Source: Morchella semilibera (lineage: Eukaryota; Ascomycota; Pezizomycetes; Pezizales; Morchellaceae). Taken from it: a stretch of 64,000 nt of DNA. The notes under the pieces were generated by a model. It was not told the DNA's origin and made no database searches. It was given only the letters and a program-made list of their open reading frames with translations. Made by a program: the position numbers and the translations under genes. This document shows positions 49,377 to 60,829 of the stretch, piece after piece (the stretch's first letter is position 1; every line of letters starts with the position of its first letter). The stretch spans positions 1,820,001-1,884,000 of the forward strand of contig WBVU01000004.1 in NCBI GenBank assembly GCA_009192285.1. The letters are read 5' to 3'.

Positions 49377-49492
49377 GAGACTTTGTGCAAAAGACTCCAG
49401 AGTCCTTTCCCGGTAACCTGATTGGCGCCGATCCTCTCATCAGCCAACAATACAAGTGGAAAAAGACTCTAGAGTCTTTTGCGCAAAGTCCC
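49377..49492. mobile_element. Candidate foldback MITE, 116 bp, TA target duplication
   Basis: The left arm GAGACTTTGTGCAAAAGACT and the right arm reversed, GGGACTTTGCGCAAAAGACT, match with two mismatches over 20 bases, and similarity continues for about 13 more. The element is flanked by TA on both sides (49375-49376 and 49493-49494), the target duplication of Tc1/mariner-type elements. The arms also contain AGACTCTAGAGTCT-like palindromes, so the whole piece could fold into a long hairpin. It has no coding capacity. Confidence 0.6.
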
Positions 49493-52400
49493 TATTACCT
49501 CAGATCATCGGTGGAATTGTCTTCTGATCAGGCTGGATTAGTAAACTGGTTCTCTGAAGATCATTCCCTATGTGCGGTCAATTGATCCAAGCCAAAGAAA
49601 TGGCAAACAAGAACCCTATGCGTTGTGTGGCGTTAAACGATTGAAATTCTCTCCACCCTAAATCTGCAGCTGGTAAGTTTTTCCTTCGAGAACTACCTCG
49701 GGAATGCTGTTGCTAATTGGGGGCAGCGAGTAGATCTCATAGCCGTCGCTCTCAAGTAGCAAATACAAAAACAATAACGTTGAACTATCACATCATCCTT
49801 TCGGTTATATTCAGTGCCTGTACATAACTGTGAGAATTTTCCAATAGAGTGGGGTAATTTTTCGTGCGCAGCCAATACATTCGCTTTTTATGTTACCCCA
49901 TTTATGGCCATACTTTTTTGCCTTCTTTGGTTAAAGCCCTTAGTGGCGGAGCTAGGTTGTGAAAAATATGGGACAGGGACAGCCGAAGGGATAAATTCCA
50001 CAGCATTAAAGCATCCAGCAGTATATCTCTGGTTAAATAGTATGCCAGGTTTCGACACCCGAAATTATAAATCTTGGATCTGGGGGCGTAGGTCGTCTCC
50101 AGAACCCCGGTAGCTAAAAGGCTTGCCACCGCCTCCACACAGTCAAATCGTTCCAAATATGGGCACGGCTTGATAACGGCCAGATGAAATGCGCACCTCT
50201 GGTCGTAACAATTATGGTTTCTTCAGCTGACACGAATTGCGTACGATGATTTTTTCACTAAAAGGCCCAACCGGGGCGATTTTGTCCATTACCAGAATCC
50301 AAACTCGAAAAATTGTTCAACGATCCCTAGTGGTTCTTGAACTAAGACAAAATAAGTGTAATGGAGAAGACGCATATTTAACACAAGGACTCCTAATCCT
50401 GTTTGCGATGCTGTGCATCAGTTTCAGAAAGTCGTTCTAAACTCAACACATATGGAGTGGATTGCCAGCCGAGTGATCTCTTATGACCATTTCCCCTTCT
50501 TGGTGTTAACCTGTTTTCTTGGGTCTGTCGCAGTAAGGCAAATTTTTTGAAATAAGCTATTACCCATGTGCATTCCCCCCTGAGCGTACGGCATCCTAGT
50601 CCGGCAATCCTCGGAACAATAACCGGGTCCAAACCAAAAGGAAAATGTAGCTATCTTGATACGAATGGAGCAGCATGCATTTTTCTGTGGTATCAATAAG
50701 CGAGGCCCGGAAATGTCCGCAGAACACCGCGCCTGTTAAAGATAGTCGGGGGGTTGTGCATAGGATCGGTGTGTTCGTTGACATGATGAAGATATGGATG
50801 GATCCCGTAATCTGCTCAGGGATTCACTTCTTTGGTGCACAGTTCCAGTGGAGAGAACAAGCCTTTACGTTGATCTCGATCCAGAGCACTTCTTTATTGC
50901 TTGGCCAGTGGACAATAATTCTATGCGGACAAAACTGATCTCATGTTTTCCGCTTTGATCTCATATCTGAGGATATTAGCCATCCAGATTGTTGTTTACT
51001 GATTAATGGAAACTACATGTAAGTGCAAACAGAACCGACTCGGGTTTGAGCTTACTATCTGCAAGTAACGTAGCCCATTCACATGATTGTACAGGTGTTC
51101 CATTATGTGTGCTAGGTGAAAGGAACGATTTAAATGGTGCTTCTTACATCACCTCGAACATTTGGTCGTATCCATGCAGGCAGAAAACTATAACTTCTGC
51201 CCATGACCATTATCGTTTTGTTGGTTTCATGCCGGCGCCCAAGTATTAAGTTGCCGCACAATGAACTAATTAATAGCTTGTGCAAATTTCCTTGACAGAA
51301 TTCTAGACTCAAGTTGTTATTCGACCACGTTTCATCTTACCTTGCCGCCGAAGCATCAGTTCTAGTTTCTCCACAATTAAGTAATCAGCACTATTATTAT
51401 GCCCCAAGTGTCCATAGACCTTGTTGTCTTCTCCCAAAAGCTTAGATTCCTTCTCATGCGCTGTTTTCTGGGACAATCTTCAGCACAATAGGGGTTTCCG
51501 AGATCATCTGGAAATCTCAACGATTGGATCAGAATATCTCTACCATGCGCCTTCCAATGAAGCCTACTAGTAAACCAGGTAAGATTGATTACTCTTCTTT
51601 CTGCAGAATTCTGATCGACACGATTCTCGGCATGCCCCGTTAGATATCTAGTGCTTTGCCTAAGTTCTTTACTTTTTTTTCGGGGGTGTCAGAAGGCGAT
51701 TCGAAATGTGACTCAAGACAGAGCTTGGTTCGCTCTGGTGATAACTGGTACATTAATAGATATAGAAGAGATCCTTGCTTGCCTGTTCTTGAATCCCTCC
51801 GATCCGGGCTGATTTGAGAGGCCAAATGTGTCGTGTTAGGAGCTCTACTTCCCCGCTTGAAAACTTAAAATCTCGGAGCTATATCATATTGACCATGAAT
51901 AACCTGTAGACCAATCCAAATCCACATTAGTCACAGGTAAGTTTATTATTCACAGAAAGTCGACGGAAATCCGAGACAGTTGGTATGGTTAAGAATTTCC
52001 TTCTGACATGGCATCACAAAAGCAGACATACATTTATTGGATCAAAATATACGTTAGTATCTATGATCGCTCAAGGCTGAGCTTTCGCAATGGTGGGGTC
52101 CATCATAAGGTTTAACATAGGCAGAGCTCAAGGTTCACACATGATCACTCGACTTCGTATATAACGATCTGGCGATAGACGCGGGTTAGAAATATATGTC
52201 GCAGATAAGTATGGATATTAGCTCATTTGGTAATAGTCATAACATATAGCCTTTTATCAATCCCAAACCACGCTACATTGAAATTCCCGGCTGTTTGGAA
52301 ATGATTTGCCTGTCGGTTCAAATATTGCCCCGACTAGTATTTACGCAATGGTGGCTAATTAAGCCTCGATGTATACAGTCGCACATCGCTATGGCGGAAC

Positions 52401-54289
52401 TCAATATACCGGACCCCTTGCAATTGCTGTCTCGTACGAAGCTGTCGGGGATTCTGCAAAATCAATTTCCTATCTCAGGTTCCTTGAGAATACTTAATGG
52501 ATCTTGGCCATACGGAATAGCGAGGTGCAACTAATACACATACGTACCTATAGCAGCCAGTCATTATAAAGTGAGCCGAGTCAACCTCCCATGATTTAAA
52601 AGGGGGATCAACCATAGGTACATGCATACACTTGTTTTATGTCGCGAGTACGTAGGCAACCACTCGTTTTATATAACATTGACCTCTATGCAGATTCGAT
52701 TTTAAATGGGAGGGCGCCAATCGATTGGAAGGTACGTGATGCTTAGATAGACGAGATCTCCCCGTATTCTCCTAATATCAGTATGCGGTCATGACACACC
52801 TGATTACTTATTTGGGGGGGGGGGGGTAGAATTTCATGTGTGGGAAAGCTGTACTGAAGTATGGATTACACGAGTACCAAGGGACTCCAGATACGGGACT
52901 CCAGTCATGAAGGATCTTGATCGTGCGCTGCGCACAGACCAGTTAATTATTCTGGTGCATATATATACATGTACCTAACCCAACCCTTTCCTTCCCTCCC
53001 CGAGACATCCTGAAAAAAAGCTGTCTAAACGGCATACAGTTGACCCAGTGGATTTGAAAGTGCTGTCTGCCAAACCAACAAAAAGCAACGCATATCGTGG
53101 GGAAAGGCCAGGCATATCATTGAAGCACATTTTGCGAATTATATATTACTAAATCATACATACTGGTATTTGGAACGAAGAATGGACCGATCCAACCCCC
53201 CTCAGCTCCCCGCACCTCGCTTGTAAAAGTGAATTTATGTGTGATTACCATGCCACATCCCTCCCACAGGGTGTGATGAGGGATGGTTGTGGACGAGGTT
53301 TTGAGCTCTTTGAGCTGCCCTTCTACTCTAGCCCAGAAAATTTGGGCTGCTACACTTCGACGTACATATACATGAACTAAACACTTCTTCTTGTGCTTGC
53401 AGGTCATACACGTATGTAGTAAATACATACATTCCTAAACACCCTTGATGTGTGGTGAGTCGAGGACCCACTCAAGGGAATACTAATATTTTTTCCAAGT
53501 TGCCTTATTTGACGGTTTCAAGGTTTCATTTTATCTCCGCATTTAATAATAAGTACCCCCCTAATTCGGGCGTCATCCGTATGCATGATTTTTGGATCCC
53601 TGCAACAGCAGCATACTGGGGACTTTGTCAGCCTTTTTACCGCACTCACGAAAATTACATAACAGTAGCCAAGGCAGCCCTATCTACCTCGAACCCATGC
53701 CCACCTAGTCCACACACCGTTAGCCATGTGCGTTGCGGCAGCTAGGATCTCAAGTGACCAAGGAACAAGCTGGTCATGGAGAGGAAGAATATGGGTAAAT
53801 CGGCACTGCCGAGAAATAAAAACACCTTCAATTGATTCAGGGCTGGAGAATTTCAGGAGGAGGAGGAGGGGGGAAGGCGAGGATAGTAAGATAAGCATGA
53901 AAAATGTTGAAGATGAAGAATTACAGGTGACCAAGAAAGACGCAGGGCAGGGCAAAGAGACGCCAACATACTGATCGGATTGATATAATTACAGTACGTA
54001 TTGTAGTTGGTGCATGTAAGTACATGTATATATGAAATTCGGTCTATTACAGCAGTGCGCGCGAATTGATCAACCGGTTACGTTAATGCTTCCAAGCGGG
54101 TACATGTAGTAATGAGATTATAGTGCTCTCAAGATCAAAGGTATGCAGCTCTAGCTCTACTGCAGCTGGTGCATAAGAATGTTGTAACCATTAATCAATT
54201 ATTGTAGCACCAATAGTCTATGTGGTAGGTATAATGTATGTACATGTATGTAATCAAAATACATGTACTTAGACATCCAACCCAGAGCA

Positions 54290-54365
54290 GAGCACGTATG
54301 AGAAGTATAGCACATACTCTACCATTAACACCATTAACACACAGGCTCTATACTTCTTATGCTCT
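54290..54365. repeat. Imperfect inverted repeat
   Basis: AGAGCACGTATGAGAAGTAT on the left is mirrored by ATACTTCTTATGCTCT on the right, with a 4-base gap. The loop holds a short direct repeat ACCATTAACACCATTAACA. It could be a relic foldback element or a chance hairpin. Confidence 0.4.
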
Positions 54366-54944
54366 ATATACTCACTCGATCTACAAAAAGTAGGATTTGC
54401 TCTGGAAGCACAACAGGCATATTCCTGGATATACTAGGCCCTGGCCGGTGATCCCGAGGGTCATAGAGGCATTATCTAAGACCACTCTGAGTCCAGGTTC
54501 AATAGTGGATCAGTGATTACATGTAGGAAGTATAAAATGTATCCATTGATTGATCATCGAGGGGTTACTGATTAGGTAACTGGTGTATCCCCCCGACAGC
54601 AGGGAAATGGCAGAAGGAGAATTCTCTTGTAAGCAGCCCGCGCATAGCACAGCTCCGTTATGTACAGACGCCGCTCGACTCACTGGATTGTTGTTCTGTC
54701 TGGTACATGACATAAGTAAGTATATGAATCCTGTGGTTTGTGGTGTTGTTGACCGCCCCTTCAGATTATATTTCTCTGCTACTACCAGCTCTTCGCCTTC
54801 CCTTCTCTCCTCTCCCCCTATTTTCCCTAAGGCTCACTTCGGATAATAATTTCTACCAGCGGTAGTTACTTTAATCTGAGAGTGAGAGAGTAGTAGTAGA
54901 GAATAGAGAGAGAGAGTGTGAGTGAGTGAGTGAGAGTGAGAGTG

Positions 54945-54978
<34 letters not shown>

Positions 54979-55238
54979 AGGTCTCTTTTTCCTTTTCTTT
55001 TTTCCTCCCCCCCCCCCCGGGTTCTTTCCTCCTCCTCTACTTCCATTTCTTCTATTCCCTCACTTCCTCGCACTTAACGCACACTTTACATACTCGAACT
55101 CTCATTCTTATATTTTATGGTATATTTCCCGAAAGTTTAAACAGCCCGGTCTACTACTATAAGCTTATTCGCACGCACGACGGCGCTTCTTTCTTACCCA
55201 TACCACAGAGGCTCTCGCCTCGTACACCCCCCATAATC

Positions 55239-56609
55239 ATGGCTTCGCCCCCGGCTCCTCCGGCTCCCTCAACTTCTTACCGCCCTTGGGAAGACACACC
55301 GCCTGCACCTCCACGGTCTACCGAACGATTGCCGTCCATTTCAAGTTCGGCGCTCTCTCCACATAACTCCCGGAAGCGGCAGCGGCTTTCGAACGAGCGC
55401 ATTGATCAGCAATACGCTTCAGGGTTGCCATCTTTGGGTTTGCCGTCTGAAGTTCGCTCTGGCGATTTTAGAGGTGGTGAAGGAGGTGGGGGAGGTGGGG
55501 GAGGGAGCATATACTGGCGGGGAGATGCTATGGGCGACAGAGGTAGCGCTTACATCAATCCGAACCACAATTCCAACCACTCCAACCACTTCACCCAACC
55601 TCAACTTCCTCCGCCGCTGCACAAACCTCAACCACTACATCAGGCAACAACAACAACAACATCATCATCACCACCATCAATCTCACCTCGCTTTACAGCC
55701 TCTCGTCCGGCTACACCTCCTCAACAGCAGCATCGAAGTCACCAGTCTCCCTCCAATCAGGCTCCCACAGCTCTTACTAATATAGTCTCGTCGGTACATA
55801 ATCTAGCCATTGACCTGGCCGCAAACTCTTCTACCTCATCGAGCTCCAATACTCCATCTCCAATAGCCCCACATCAGCTCCCTTCAATAGAAGCTCTAGC
55901 AACATGTTTAGATACCATATACACACTACTCAAGCGGTTAAAACCGTCCCTTGCTCAGCAGCAGCAGCAGCAACCGCAATGTAATGGAAACTCAATCACC
56001 AGTGAACAACAAATCATTTATGATACGAGACTTTCAGATCTTCAACGAAAGTTATCGAGCCAGCAGAAATCTTATGAAACGCTCGAATTGAAGTATAATA
56101 GTGTCTTATCCAAGCTCCTCATTTCACAGACGCAAAGATCGATATCGGACAGTAGATACAGCGCCTCCGCGGAAGAGTCCGAAAATTTGGCAAATGAGCG
56201 TGAACGTCTCATGGGTGTCGTTGAGGGTCTTGAGGAGACTCTTACAGAGGTACGGGCTGAGCGTGATGAGATGAGGCTTGAGATGCGTAGGAGTGGGGTG
56301 CAATGGGGCACAATTGTACAGAATGCAGGGAAGCTCGAAAAGGGCGCGAGCAAAGTGGAGAAGGCTCTGAGAAAAGAGATTGAGGGATTGAAAAACGACG
56401 TCGAGAGACTGCGAACCGCGGTTACCGACGGTGGGGGAGGGTGCTGTGCTGCGGTTGGGGAGGCTGGCGAGAGGGAAAGAATTGATTTAAAGAATAGGGT
56501 CAGAGAGTTGGAAGGCCGGTTAGAAGAAATGAAAAAGGAAGGAAAGGGAATTTGCGAACTTGCGGAATTAATTTCTAAGATGGGAAAGGGGATGACAGAG
56601 TCCCGGTGA
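55239..56609 (+). CDS. Coiled-coil protein, function unknown
   Basis: A single exon encodes 456 residues. Residues 1-190 are disordered and Pro/Ser/Gln/Asn-rich, with a candidate nuclear localisation signal (NSRKRQRLSNERID), a Gly run and a Thr run. A short ordered patch follows at about 180-235 (NIVSSVHNLAIDLAANSS; LPSIEALATCLDTIYTLLKR), then a Gln run. From about 255 to 450 the sequence shows coiled-coil heptads: DTRLSDLQRKLSSQQKSYET, ERLMGVVEGLEETLTEVRAE, KVEKALRKEIEGLKNDVERL and KNRVRELEGRLEEMKKEGKG. There is no catalytic motif, so it is probably a scaffold or subunit of a nuclear or cytoskeletal complex. It is preceded by a GA-repeat and CT-rich promoter. Family not recognised. Confidence 0.78.
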   Translation: MASPPAPPAPSTSYRPWEDTPPAPPRSTERLPSISSSALSPHNSRKRQRLSNERIDQQYASGLPSLGLPSEVRSGDFRGGEGGGGGGGGSIYWRGDAMGDRGSAYINPNHNSNHSNHFTQPQLPPPLHKPQPLHQATTTTTSSSPPSISPRFTASRPATPPQQQHRSHQSPSNQAPTALTNIVSSVHNLAIDLAANSSTSSSSNTPSPIAPHQLPSIEALATCLDTIYTLLKRLKPSLAQQQQQQPQCNGNSITSEQQIIYDTRLSDLQRKLSSQQKSYETLELKYNSVLSKLLISQTQRSISDSRYSASAEESENLANERERLMGVVEGLEETLTEVRAERDEMRLEMRRSGVQWGTIVQNAGKLEKGASKVEKALRKEIEGLKNDVERLRTAVTDGGGGCCAAVGEAGERERIDLKNRVRELEGRLEEMKKEGKGICELAELISKMGKGMTESR

Positions 56610-59600
56610 CAGTGAAGTAAGGCATGTACCTGTACATTCATTCATTCTTCCTAATTCTGCTTCTTAGTTTCTTGTATCTTCTTCAATTTTTTTCTTCCCC
56701 CTTTTATTTTTTGGGCTTTGCATTTCGGGAGGCGTTTGAGTTTATACCAATTATGATAGAGCATAGCCAGTACATACATATAGAAGCGTAATCCTTTGTC
56801 AAGTATTTTTTTCTTTTTTTTTCTTTTCCTTCTCTTTTCTTCCCTACATATTTTATGTAGGTATCAGCAGGGTTCAACGAAACGGGTTACAGCGCTGAGT
56901 TTGATTATTGGCTGGAGGAGATTTTGCGACGTACCTCCTGAATTCTCTCAACTCTACTCTCAGGCCCTTCGCCACAAAGTAGCCCATAGCGTCCAATGAT
57001 CAAAATGTCTGTTGCTGGGAACAATCTAGAAGGATGATATTACAAAACTTTTCATTTACTACCCCAGTCTATTGAGCTAGCTAACTATGGGAATTACTTC
57101 ATAGCTTCCCTCCGACCTCTATGTGCACGGTCCATCTGAACTCCCCACAATGTATCTACTCTACGTACTCTATAGATCTATGCACACACATAGAGAGAAC
57201 ATCGCCACACACGTTCCGTGTGCAGAGAACACTTGCATTCAGGTATTCCTTACTTTAAATCGGAGGTACCTGCGTCACTCTGCACATTATATGTTAGGTA
57301 GGATTTCGGAGGTAATGGTGATGAGGTGGTGCGATATTGGTGGTGATGGTGGCGCGATGGTGGTGGTGGTGATGGTGGTGGTGGTGGCGACATACGGTCT
57401 TGCTGGTGGAATTTAAAAAAGGCAAGCCTTTGCAGTCATCATCTATATATTATCCATCTTATTGGCTGGTCTCATAACTACTTAAGTACATGTATATATG
57501 CAGGGAGGTTTAAAGCAATATATCCTTTCGTATTAGCTACATGTAATTATAAGTGTCTTGTACGGGATCTTTTATCCTTTCAGCTTACCGTTGGTACTAT
57601 AATACTAGATGTATGTAGTTGTAAGTACTCTATCTGTAAGTTCGTCCTACTCACCCGAAAAAAAAAAAGGTTTGATATTTTACACCTAAAATATATCAAC
57701 AGACTTTAGAAGAGGCCAGCCTCTACCGACGGATACGATGTTTCTGTGGCTTACGCCACGGAGAGAGTGGTTGCCACTAGAATAATACGGTATGTATATT
57801 GCCAAGAGATATATTGTGAGCCTGACAACCATAAAAATACAACAGCGACAGTTGAGATACCGAGATAGACATAGGTCTATTGCAGGTTACATATATTTAT
57901 TCGATTTTAATACATAGCATCAATCGACCACTTGTAGCTTCTAGGATTTGTGTAGTTTGTTTCGAGTGATGGGCCGTGACCGTGTACTTAGTAGGCGGAG
58001 AACTTGATGTGGGGAACATTTTGACAAGTAACCTAAGACGTACAATTTAATTTCTCGTGTGCACTAAGATATACAGTGTTGTGCGCTCGGGCTTGGAATG
58101 GGGGGGACCTTGGGATTGGGATTAGTATGTAAGTACATGTACCTATATTTCCAAGGAAGATGCCTGAATCCCCCATTAATAAGCTGCATGGACGGGTAAG
58201 TAGTGTGCCACTCATTGTGCATGATCTGACATCAGTACATAACTTTTACTGCGAGGAAATGGTTAATTCGGAGGGAAACGGATATCGAACCATTTAGTTG
58301 ACCATGATTATGGGCATTTTAAACTAGGCCAAGAGTAGTTGATCTGACAGACCACGCGAAACAATACATGTAGCTATAATTTTTTTTAGCGTGTATAAAG
58401 TTTATAGCTATCGGTTAAGATCCGGAGAAATGCCGAGTTAGATTAGTCATGCGATACCGATACTCAATGTTGCATTCCAGACTTTGTAGTATAAATAGTA
58501 CATGTATATCTGGAGAATCGAGCCTAAACAAGGTGAACAGCGAATAATTGTACCTCGCCTCAGCTCACGTATATATATCGAGACTAACTTCCTGCGCGTA
58601 AATCTAGATAGGAACTGTATAGAATTATGGAAAGTGCCACTGCAGTAGGATAATACGTATAGGGTGTACAGAGCTCGAGTCCATAACTTATAATTAGTCT
58701 ATAGAAGGTTTAGGTATAGTTTGATGGCTACTCGTCCCTCCATGACGTTTCCGAACACGACCAATATTGCATATCATACAAATAGGGGGGGCTTGGCGCT
58801 TTTTTGTGTGTATGCAATAGCAGTCGTGTTCGGAAACATCATGGAATTAGTAGTAGTCGCTCGCCGGATTCGGTGTATAAGACCTACACCATGTAATTAA
58901 TTTACTGATTCTGTCCTTGCAATGTGATAGGTCTGTTAACTCCTAGATTCCCAGAAACTACGCGAGAAGGCATGATTATATTCATGAATGAGCCTCATAG
59001 AAAGTGTTTACCGCATATTAATATTATGTATATGTTATTTAGGCTAGCAAATGTCGTCATTATTGCGCGTCGAGTAAGGAGAAACGACAACATCAGAATC
59101 TCGAACCTCTCATAGACATGGGAGTACGTATTGCAGGATATACTAGTAAGCTCAAGTTCTGAGATTAAACCAGTACCTGAGGAGCGCCTTCTAATTCATA
59201 GCAAGCGGCCCGCGAAAATTTAAAGAAGGTGCAGTAAGTTAGTTCAGGAGCTTGATAGCCTTGATATATATCGCTTCTAGCTGAGACTAGACTTGGTCCG
59301 TATTGTGCAAACTTATAATTACTTCTATTTACTCTTGACTAAGCTTCAATTTATCTTCTAGCTATGTAAACCTACCACTGTTGGACATATATTGAAGACG
59401 TCACGCTGAATGTAAACTCCTCTCTACCATAACCCGCCAAACAGAAGTTGTTAACGGCTATGCTTGGCACTTTTATTAGCTACTAAAGATCTCCAATTTA
59501 GGAATCAGTAGAAGTAACTAAGTTACCCAAGGCTAGAGCAGACTACATAATTATAAGGAAACCCCAGCGCCACCATCGGAGTAGTTGGATAAAAACTCTG

Positions 59601-59618
59601 GTTTTCAACAGTATTAAA
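56610..59618. other. Intergenic region, about 3 kb
   Basis: No gene is supported. A GGTGAT/GGTGGT array lies at about 57332-57390; its translation gives a false Met/Val/Gly-rich frame. TACATGTA occurs at about 57487, 57538, 58134, 58365 and 58499. An inverted repeat lies at 58740-58844. The DNA from 58.2 to 59.5 kb is AT-rich. Confidence 0.55.
58740..58844. mobile_element. Candidate small foldback element, 105 bp
   Basis: The left arm CCATGACGTTTCCGAACACG continues AC; the right arm reversed is CCATGATGTTTCCGAACACG then AC, one mismatch in 22. A second inner inverted pair, TTGCATA and TATGCAA, lies just inside. The loop has a run of G and one of T. No target duplication is obvious. Confidence 0.5.
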
Positions 59619-59691
59619 GCCTCGCTAGCTCAATTGGTAGAGCGCGAGACTCTTAATCTCAAGGTTGCGGGCTCGACCCCCGCGTGGGGCT
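59619..59691 (+). tRNA. tRNA-Lys (CUU), divergent copy
   Basis: A 73-nt cloverleaf nearly identical to the copy at 42.6 kb, followed by a run of T (59691-59697) that would terminate RNA polymerase III. It differs at three sites: D-loop C to T; the top pair of the anticodon stem becomes C-A; and T54 in the T-loop becomes C, changing the B-box GGTTCGA to GGCTCGA. These changes hit structural positions, so it may be weakly expressed or an early pseudogene. Confidence 0.85.
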
Positions 59692-60829
59692 TTTTTTAGG
59701 ACTACAGATCCTCAAGAACCAAGTTTCCGCTACGTGTTATCTTTTGGTGATGGTTTGTGGTTACAAATTTATGTGATTTGGCCCATTTTCAGGGTGTTTA
59801 TAGATTTAACTATATTATTAAAAATGGTAAAGTCTAAATCTAAACTCGTCCATACGGGTGCGAATTGGCGGTGGTGGACATTATTAGCATCACCGAATCT
59901 CACTCGAGCGCACAGACCCCTATTTTTAGAGCTGTTAATTTATCAACTGTACCCACTCATTGTGTGTGGAAAGTAAACTCCCTTCCCCCAAAAAAACGGA
60001 GATTCGTTATAGTCCGACCGACTCTTGTTACCCCTTTTTTTCGAGGGCCAAATCCCTAAATCCATGTTGTAAGTATAAGCGAAAGATAGACTAAGATTTG
60101 CCTAGGCCCACGGATCTAGGTTTATAATTTCTCTCAAGTAGGGCCTTATGACCTCTGGGGGAGATAAGTTGATATATGCCAGGCCATGATCACGACGCTT
60201 CCCTCAAGACCGGGGTAGTGATCTTAATGCCTTGAATGCGCGGCGATGGAACCAAACATGAGACCCTAGTGGGGATAGTAATGATACTTAACGGAGTTAA
60301 GCAGTTGTGAAGTCTAGGGAGGGATAGAGAAATTATACTGAGGGATACGGCCTGGTATTGATCAAGTTTTGGTGTACCAGACCACTCCCCAGATCATTGA
60401 CCCCCCGAGAAGTGTACCACTAGGCCGTTCAGGACATTGGGAGAAACCACAGAAGCCAATAATGGTCATTGCAGTTATGATACTGGGGGGGAAAAAAAAG
60501 GCCCATTCAATTTTTTCATTAGAAAATATCATTTATTTCGTTCATTTACATACAGCTAACTATCTACTATATTCTTCCAGCGGACTCTACTGCCGTTAGA
60601 AAAAGAGAAGTAGCAATACATCATATCTCCAATAACTTGCTCTCCAAGTCGCATGGACATCCATCGTGGCCATCATCGTCGTCTGCAGCAAGAAAAAAAA
60701 GGGTAAACAGCTTGCAGCATTAAGGGCGTCCCGTCATAAAGAAAAAAAAAGACAAAGGAAATGAAGATATAACAAAGGAAATTATGCTATAAAAAAGAAC
60801 TGAAGTGGAAATGAATCACTTAGCAGTCC
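59692..60829. other. Intergenic region after tRNA-Lys
   Basis: No gene is seen. A stretch at about 60230-60340 (including GGAGTTAAGCAG) faintly recalls the internal part of 5S rRNA but cannot be folded into one. A-runs near 60490-60500 and 60695-60750 lie beyond the 3' end of the minus-strand gene. Confidence 0.5.

Larger units (their letters stand above)
47299..55238. other. Gene desert, about 8 kb
   Basis: No gene could be assembled. TACATGTA is rare up to 53 kb (51014, 52976) and more common after (54021, 54101, 54241, 54260, 54528). The stretch 48.5-52.6 kb looks like decayed noncoding DNA of unknown origin. A foldback element lies at 49377-49492 and a weaker one at about 54290-54365. 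A GAGT/GA-rich repeat (about 54876-54978) and a C run (about 55007-55018) precede the coiled-coil gene. Confidence 0.5.

Noticed and set aside
60230-60340. Sequence resembling part of 5S rRNA
   Set aside because: Only a short GTTAAGC-like match; the ends and the conserved helices of fungal 5S rRNA are absent.
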